From the NCBI RefSeq assembly GCF_026213295.1, contig NC_079418.1:7463341-7527340 (forward strand): DNA of 64,000 nt, written 5' to 3'. This DNA is from Gadus chalcogrammus. Taxonomy: Eukaryota > Chordata > Actinopteri > Gadiformes > Gadidae. The notes beneath the pieces are model-generated. The model was not told the DNA's origin. It ran no database searches and saw nothing but the letters and a program-made list of their open reading frames with translations. This document shows, piece by piece, positions 57,642-64,000 of the stretch. A program made the position numbers and the translations under genes. Position 1 is the stretch's first letter, and every line of letters begins with the position of its first letter.

Positions 57642-59143
57642 AGGGACTCTCACCTTTGTTGCATTTGAGAATTACAGCACATTCAAATCATCCCGCCTTC
57701 CTCCAATGCCCCACCCCCTAAGCGTTATTTTAGTACAAAACTAAGCGTTATTTTTTAGTTTTTTTTTTAGTACAAAAGTTCTAGACCCCCATGGGTTGTG
57801 TTTAGACTCCCATGGGTTGTGTTTAGACTCCCAGAGTCATAATATCTACCAGGGGTCTAGTAAACAAGAAATTTAGCAGGTGGCTCACTGTCATTTTATG
57901 GGCTTCGTGTGATACCCTTTTGAGGCCCCATGTTGAAGGACAGTGGTCCCACTGAGTATAAGAAAGGTGTATGAGCATTACAAACAGAGTAGCGGGACAA
58001 CGTAGAGTCTGAGGCCGAAATGGGTCCCCTAATCGGACTGAATGGTGCGGTTGTTTGCCAACGGTCTGGAGGTCTTCCTGGAGCTCCAGATTAGCGGGAC
58101 AACGTCGCGTCTGAGTCCGAAATGGGTCCCGTAATCGGACTGAGTGTGGCGGTTGGTTGCCAACGGTCTGGAGGTCTTCCTGGAGCTCCAGAGTAGCGGG
58201 ACAACGTCGCGTCTGAGTCCGAAATGGGTCCCATGATCGGACTGAGTGGTGCGGTTGGTTGCCAACGGTCTGGATGTCTTCCTGGAGCTCCAGAGTAGCG
58301 GGACAACGTCACGTCTGTGTCCGAAATGGGTCCCGTGATCGGACTGAGTGGTGCGGTTGGGTGCCAACGGTCTGGAGGTCTTCCTGGAGCTCCAGAGTAG
58401 CGGGACAACTTCGCGTCTGAGTCCGAAACGGGTCCCCTAATCGGACTGAGTGGTGCGGTTGGTTGCCAACGGTCTGGAGGTCCTGAGAATCATCCAGGGG
58501 AGCGGGACCACTTGGCTTCTGAGGCCGAATCGGGTCCCCTTGTCGGACTGAATGGTGCAGTTGGTGGCCAACAGTCTGGAGGTCTTCCTGAGGCTCCAGA
58601 GGAGGGTAACTCTGTGAGTCTGAGTCCGAGATGAGTCCCCTAATCGGACTGAATGGTGCAGTGTGTGGCCAACAGTCTGGAGGTCTTCCTGAGGCTCCAG
58701 AGGAGGGTAACTCTGTGAGTCCGAGATGAGTCCCCTAATCGGACTGAATGGTGCAGTTTGAGTACGCCGTGGACCACTTTGGTCTGCCATCGTCAGTCGC
58801 TACGGTCGCTACGGTCGGTACTCGCTACTGTCTGCCGTGGAATCAAAACAAACCCTCTAGTTGAGGACGCGCCTTGATGACGCGGCCCCGAATGCGCCAC
58901 AAGAAGCAGACGGAAAACCTTATATGTCCATGCAGCAAACAGACATGTCTGTCGGCCAATAAGGTCATTCGGTCCGAAGAATTTTATTGGTTGAAGTTTT
59001 CACTAAATATTATGAGAGTGAAATAATTGTTTGTTTTTACTCCTGGTGGGTCTGTCTTGCATTTTAGAGTGTCATTACCTTATTAATACCAATTTAACCT
59101 TATCCAAAAAAAGTGTAAAAATGCAACAAAGGTGAGAGTCCCT
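57642..59143. mobile_element. TTAA-flanked DNA transposon, non-autonomous, 1.5 kb
   Basis: The termini AGGGACTCTCACCTTTGTTG and its inverted copy are near perfect for about 25 bases. TTAA lies on each side (57638-57641 and 59144-59147), the piggyBac-type target. The interior is dominated by a 102-bp minisatellite. No transposase is seen. Assignment to piggyBac rests only on the TTAA flanks. Confidence 0.78.
57991..58765. repeat. 102-bp minisatellite, about 8 units
   Basis: Units start AGCGGGACAAC at 57991, 58093, 58195, 58297 and 58399, exactly 102 bases apart, then at about 58500. Two or more diverged units follow to 58765. Since 102 is a multiple of three, long frames stay open on both strands (34-residue protein repeats), but no conserved start or context supports translation. 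Confidence 0.95.
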
Positions 59144-59147
59144 TTAA

Positions 59148-59697
59148 AGTGGGTTAAGTATGCAAAACAATGTCCTTCGGTAACATCAAAATATACGCAT
59201 TGCTCCTTTAAGGTTTCATCATCATGTCTGTGCTGCTCTACTAAGATGCGTCCTTAGCATAGTGATTGACCTTCGCTAGCATTAGCATACAATTAGCCTG
59301 GTATGAACGATTAGCAGCTAGCGCTTAACATGTAACATAACGATTAGCGATCGCATTAGCGATTCATTAAACACATTTTAAAATGACACCATGAACAGAA
59401 AAGTATAAATAAAAAGGTATCTGAACTCAAACAGCATTTATAGTATTTTGTTCTCTTTAGTACTAAGCAACAATACATTAGCATTGGCATGTGCAACACT
59501 CACCGGAGATTCAAGTGAACAATATAATTCACGGTAGTTTCCTGTATTTTCAATGATCAGATCCTAATAAAACAACACCTTATTAATACCATGGAAATAT
59601 TTATGACTGAATTAATCAAGGTAGAAATATTAATTTAAGGCGTTTTATACCGGGAGATTCTCTGTTGTGCTTAATACCTCTCTAACGTCTTTCCAGT
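59148..59697. other. Unassigned spacer
   Basis: No gene recognised. Recurrent TTAGCATT/GATTAGC words near 59270-59350 suggest an old repeat. Confidence 0.4.
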
Positions 59698-59705
59698 GTT
59701 ACGGT

Positions 59706-62700
59706 CAGTGTTGCCAGATTTTGGTTGAGCTAAATCCACCCAATCACGTTCCAAAAGCCGCCCACTTCAGCAAAAAACCGCCCAATGACGTTTTTCACAG
59801 GAAAAAAAATAATTTTTGAATAAACATTAAACGCATGTTGTGGTTCTAGTGTTATATGCGCCAAGAGTTACTTCTAATGGCTGCAATATTTTAGGCTCTG
59901 TCCGGTTGAGGAGTAATAATAAACATCCCTGGGGATTTTACCATATCGACTCGTCCTTCTGATTACGCGGTATCGCTACGGTATTAAACAATTAAGCCCA
60001 AATGGCAAGTTCTATTTTATTATCACAGACCGTGCATGTCACAGAAAATGTGGAAAAATGCACTTCCTGTATCCCAGTGCCAGGCCCAAGAATTAACAGC
60101 AGTAACATCAACCACCTGCTATTTACATGTACAATGATTACTAAGGACATGGAGACCATAGATTAACACAAACATTTACTCTCCACACCAGTGGTGCTGA
60201 AAGACGCACAGCACTACAGCTGTACAGTATGACAGCTGTACAGTATGACAGTATGATCACAGATCAAGAACATACAACGCGTGAAAAGACATTTTTAAGC
60301 CAGTCAGTAAATGCATTACAACAGTGGATGGAATTAACAAAGTTGTCATGGCGTAAATAATAAACACATAAAAATCATCTTACCTTTACGCAGAATCAGC
60401 GTCATTAACTTGACTTGAAGAACTTGACTTGAAGAACTTGACTTGAAGAACTTGACTTGAAGAACTTTTAGAACTATGTACAGTCACTTGAAGCCAGGTC
60501 AGCTGGCTAATACATGGATGAATCAAATCTCCCCAACAACTGCCGGGGAGGTTTGAAGGTTGCGGATGTCCATCCATTTCTGCTCAGGCCAGAGCGCACA
60601 TCCATGAGGCTGGAGAGGAGCCGTAATCCCATACGGTTTCTTGTGTCATCCTTCAGTAGTGTCACTTGGGAGAAGGCTCTCTCAACGTGAGCATTTGATA
60701 TTGGCAGAGTGAGCAGTCTGATCACACCGAGGGCTAATTCTTTGAAACACTGGTTTCCTCCAGCATCTTCGAATCCTTCAACTTGCAGCCAAAATGCGTC
60801 AATGGGCTGATCACCTGCGAAGCCGGCTGAAGCGATGTTTCTCCACTGGCAGTCCAAGGTGTCATTTGCGCACGAGAAAAACTCAGTGGGTAGATCTTTA
60901 ACTGCTGGCCTATTTGTCGCGGACACCACAGTGGTTGGGCAAAACAGCTCCAGCTTGCGCAGCATTTCCAGTGATGCAGGAAGGCGCATCTGATATTGCG
61001 CCAGCACTTCCTTTAAAAAGTCAAGGCACCGCGATGAAATCGTCTCCTTCACTTCTGGCGCTAATGTACTGGCCTCCAAGTGCTGCTGGAACGAGTAACC
61101 CAGATCTGTGTCCTGGTGTGAAAGGTAGAGGCTGGAGGATTTCAGGTCAAGCTCCCTGAGACGACTGTCAGTGTTCATGCGTAGTACGCTGGGCTTCACA
61201 ATTCTCCTCAATGTAGACATATAGAGTCTGTCAAGATCTCTGAACACACGCAGTGAATCTCCCGTTTCCAGCTGAAAACATTTGTTAACATTCTTGATCT
61301 CCATCAAGACAGGCCGCAGAAAGTGCATGTACATGCTGTTTGATTTGTCGCTGTACATTTCGTTCAGAATCCTGGCCGCATAGCAGTGCTCTTTGCCGGA
61401 AGCCAAACTGAAGTGTAGCTTGAGGGCATCTTCCTGATCTAAAATCCTCTCAATGCAGTCTGCAATCACCAACCATCGGGTTGAGCTGGGTGATATTAAT
61501 TTAAGCGGACAGCCACCATCATTAATAGCCTGGTACACGCTGTTGTATTCACTCTGGCGTTTTGCAGAATGTGCAAACCAATTGTGGGTTTCTCTGATCA
61601 TGTATTCCAGGCTGCTTGGGAGCAGTTGCATTGCTTTGTTAGCAACGATGTCGAGTGAGTGGCAAACACAGCGAATAGATACAAAGCAGGCTGCTTCTCT
61701 TTAAGTAGTGAAAAAACAGAATGATTTTTTCCGACCATAACACTTGCGCCATCTGTAGCTATCCCCACCATATTCTTGATGTCCAGTCCGAATTCACCGA
61801 GAAAAGTCACTATCGCATCTGATATTCCACAAGCATCTGCGCTGAGAAGGTTGACAAGCCCCAGGTAGGTACTCACAAACTTGCCGTGTTTCTGTGAGCG
61901 ATACTTCACACAAATGCAGAGGAGCTTGTTCACTGATACATCAGTGCTCTCATCCAGGTAAAGAGAATATGGAGACTCACCAATATCCTCTCTTAACTCC
62001 TCTCTGAAGTGCGGTGCCAGAACAGATGTTATAACGGCGGTACACTTTGTCCTGTGCATCTTGAATGCGCCCATCTCATCTTGCAGTATATCAGACAAAT
62101 CATCCACGGCGTTTATGGAGGTGTGACAGGCGACGTAGGTTGCAACCCTAAGTTCACGTCGTTTTTGGTCATCTTTGATTGTTGCTCCTGCACCAGATCC
62201 CGTTGGGACAGCAAAGGATTTGACACTGGGCTGACAGCGGGCCTTGTGTTTTTTCGTGGCACCATGTTCTCTCAAGTCGTTGAGGTGGGCTCTTAATTCA
62301 ACGTTACAATACCTGCAACGAGCTTTGCCGTCATCTGCTGGGGCAGGCGCGATCCACGATTTTAATTCAGGGTCGGTCTCCCATTCCTTTCTATAAAGTT
62401 TTTTATATTTCCCCCACTTCGGCATGATGCTTATTTCGCTAACAGAGTTGAGAGAGAGCGGGCTTTTGCCTCAGACTTCTGCGTCGGCGCACAACGGTTT
62501 GTTGATGTGACATCACGACGTGAAGTACATTGAAGTATAGGCCTACTGAGTTTTGTATTTGTACTGTTTTTAAACCATAAAATAACAGTTTGGTGTGCTG
62601 TTTTCACATTATTAAAAAACCGCCAGATATTGTCAAAAGCAGCCCAAAATGTATATACCCGCCCAATGCATTTTTTCCCCGCGAGATGAAATCAAAAGTA

Positions 62701-62739
62701 GCCCAATTGGGCGGGAACCCGCCCAATCTGGCAACACTG
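59706..62739 (-). mobile_element. Full-length hAT transposon, 3034 bp
   Basis: Ends CAGTGTTGCCAGATT and AATCTGGCAACACTG are inverted. A perfect 8-bp duplication GTTACGGT flanks it (59698-59705 and 62740-62747). It carries one transposase gene on the minus strand that looks complete except for a single frameshift. A 16-bp tandem repeat (ACTTGACTTGAAGA words, 60408-60466) lies downstream of the gene. Confidence 0.95.
60507..62425 (-). pseudogene. hAT transposase with one apparent frameshift
   Basis: ATG at 62425 begins MPKWGKYKKLYRKEW. A Cys2-His-type finger follows (CRYCNVELRAHLNDLREHG ... KKHKARC). The catalytic domain has SLYLDESTDVS and GIATDGASVMVG, each with an expected acidic residue, and FLKEVLAQYQ beyond. 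The C-terminus has the hAT dimerisation region (LTLPISNAHVERAFSQVTLL). The first frame is open to 61598 and the second runs from upstream of 61631 to 60507. Meaningful sequence switches frame at about 61672-61695, so a one-base indel is the only visible lesion. The total is about 640 residues, normal for the family. It resembles fish transposases annotated as ZNF862-like or C17orf113-like, by recollection only. Confidence 0.9.
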
Positions 62740-62747
62740 GTTACGGT

Positions 62748-64000
62748 TCAAGGTGACCCCCTCGAAACGGGGTGCTCACGTGCAATTTCCTGTTACTGGA
62801 ATCATGTTGAGCACGCCCTACTGGAGAACTCATGCAATTGCATATTTAAATAATCATGGGTTTAGTAGCCCTATATTCCATATGGGTTACAATTGCATTA
62901 ACTATATAATATAAACTATTTGCGTATGGTTGAACGATCCTTAAAATCCTTACAGACACACCCAATCATTAGTTATATTCTACAAATGAACAGCAGGGGG
63001 CGCCACCACAACTATTATAGTTAGTATATTAGTATTAGGGGTCCTACGAAATCCATAGGCACCCAATTGCAATCGTCAGTATTATAAGGGGTCTTACCAA
63101 ATCCGTAGGAAGCCTATTGTAATAGTTAAAAAAAAAAAAAGCCTTAAAGCGGTACACACGTAATTTTGCAAACATCCGTTTGACAGTGGATTTTGACACA
63201 GTATACTTTAGAAAGATGGCTGGTGATTGTTTTTGTTTAATTTGGGTAGACCAGTTATTAAGACATAACCAGTGGTTAATTTGAGCCAGGTCCTGCCGGA
63301 ACAAGATCCGGCACCTCTTAATCTTGGCCTCCCTGTGTTCCCGTACCTATTTGGGCAGATCCGGTACCTCTCATAAAAACCATAAAAAATAAAAACATGT
63401 TTAAAATAAAATAATATCATGCATATATTAATTTCAAGAACAAATCCCAAGAATTTCATGTTGTTTATTAAGATTTAACGTCATTTGAAAGTGTTGGAGA
63501 TCTGTTTACGCACTGAAAAGCTGCGGGCCAACAAACCACGCCCGACACTTTTTTTTTTTTGCCGCATCTGAGGAGCGAGCAGAGAGTAAAAAACGGTTAC
63601 CATGCAAGACCACATGCGTGTGCGCCACACACAAGGTAATAGAAATGATGATAAATTAAAAATCACAGCGCAGGATTGTGAACGTTTACAATATCTCATG
63701 TCAATTTACAATCGGCAAAACGTGTCAGCCTGCGCGCCTCCTCTTAGCAACGGAATTTGTTTATAGGTGAGTCAATCAATGAAAAAAAAGGGCTTAACCC
63801 CAAAAAAATTGATACAAAAGGTTTTTCAATGGATTCTAGTAGTATGATCCCTGCCGAAATGGCGGCGGGGAGCTTGAAATGGCTATATCTCAAATTGAAA
63901 AAATGTTGCAAAGGAATTTTCAACTGATTGTGGTACCTCTGGATATGCTTACGAACATACTAAAAATCGAGGAAAATACACCTTCCGGAAAGGCTTCATT
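62748..64000. other. Right edge, no gene recognised
   Basis: Repeat fragments only. One is a hAT-like end starting CAGTGGTTAATTTGAGCC at 63269. A duplicated word, AGGGGTCCTACGAAATCC / AGGGGTCTTACCAAATCC, lies at 63036 and 63088. The remainder is A/T-rich. Confidence 0.45.

Noticed and set aside
57991..58765. CRISPR-like array
   Set aside because: The units are contiguous 102-bp repeats with no spacers, in a eukaryotic transposon.
58029..58790. Repeat protein encoded by the 102-bp array
   Set aside because: Frames stay open only because 102 is a multiple of three. Both strands are open and there is no supporting start or flank.

Overview
The window is vertebrate genomic DNA, almost certainly from a teleost fish. 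It holds one recognisable multi-exon host gene, split by introns with GT/AG borders, in a sea of dinucleotide microsatellites and cut-and-paste DNA transposons (mostly hAT, with 8-bp target duplications). A retrotransposon with the domain order of the Gmr1 group (first described from Atlantic cod) and the extreme density of (CA)n, (GA)n and (CTGT)n tracts make a cod-like gadiform a reasonable guess. That guess is inference only.

The host gene is carboxypeptidase O (cpo), plus strand. Nine exons that splice in frame can be read: exons 1-4 at 38905-41270 and exons 5-9 at 43537-53229, giving a 358-residue protein with a signal peptide, no pro-domain, all M14 zinc and catalytic residues, an arginine in the S1' pocket (the carboxypeptidase O signature) and a GPI-signal-like hydrophobic tail. 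Exons 1-4 and their upstream DNA occur twice, nearly identically (27213-38418 and 38422-42133). The first copy carries a 7.4-kb LTR retrotransposon 391 bp upstream of its ATG, and the second copy keeps the empty insertion site. Three short reiterations of coding sequence lie in the non-coding DNA of the same gene: the end of exon 4, the end of exon 7 with its splice donor, and the end of exon 9.

Layout. 1-5.4 kb: a tandemly duplicated 1.4-kb block, then a 40-bp tandem repeat broken by an insertion. 5.7-8.8 kb: a large inverted repeat with palindromic arrays, enclosing a hAT MITE. 8.9-13.6 kb: a MITE, a hAT relic with an embedded TTA-flanked MITE, and GT-rich satellite. 13.6-20.4 kb: SINE-like sequence, a four-deep nest of elements, then a hAT inside another hAT. 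20.4-23.2 kb: microsatellites around a CpG-rich stretch with one doubtful minus-strand exon. 23.2-27.2 kb: a 5'-truncated LINE, CA satellite and MITEs. 27.2-53.9 kb: the duplicated cpo locus with its retrotransposon; its introns hold hAT relics, a solo LTR inside a hAT-like element, inverted MITEs and a short interstitial telomere repeat. 54.7-56.8 kb: an internally deleted ZBED-type hAT. 57.6-59.1 kb: a TTAA-flanked element built around a 102-bp minisatellite. 59.7-62.7 kb: a full-length hAT whose transposase has a single apparent frameshift. 62.7-64 kb: no gene seen.

No rRNA, intact tRNA or CRISPR array was seen. Most long open frames here are translated microsatellites and are not genes.
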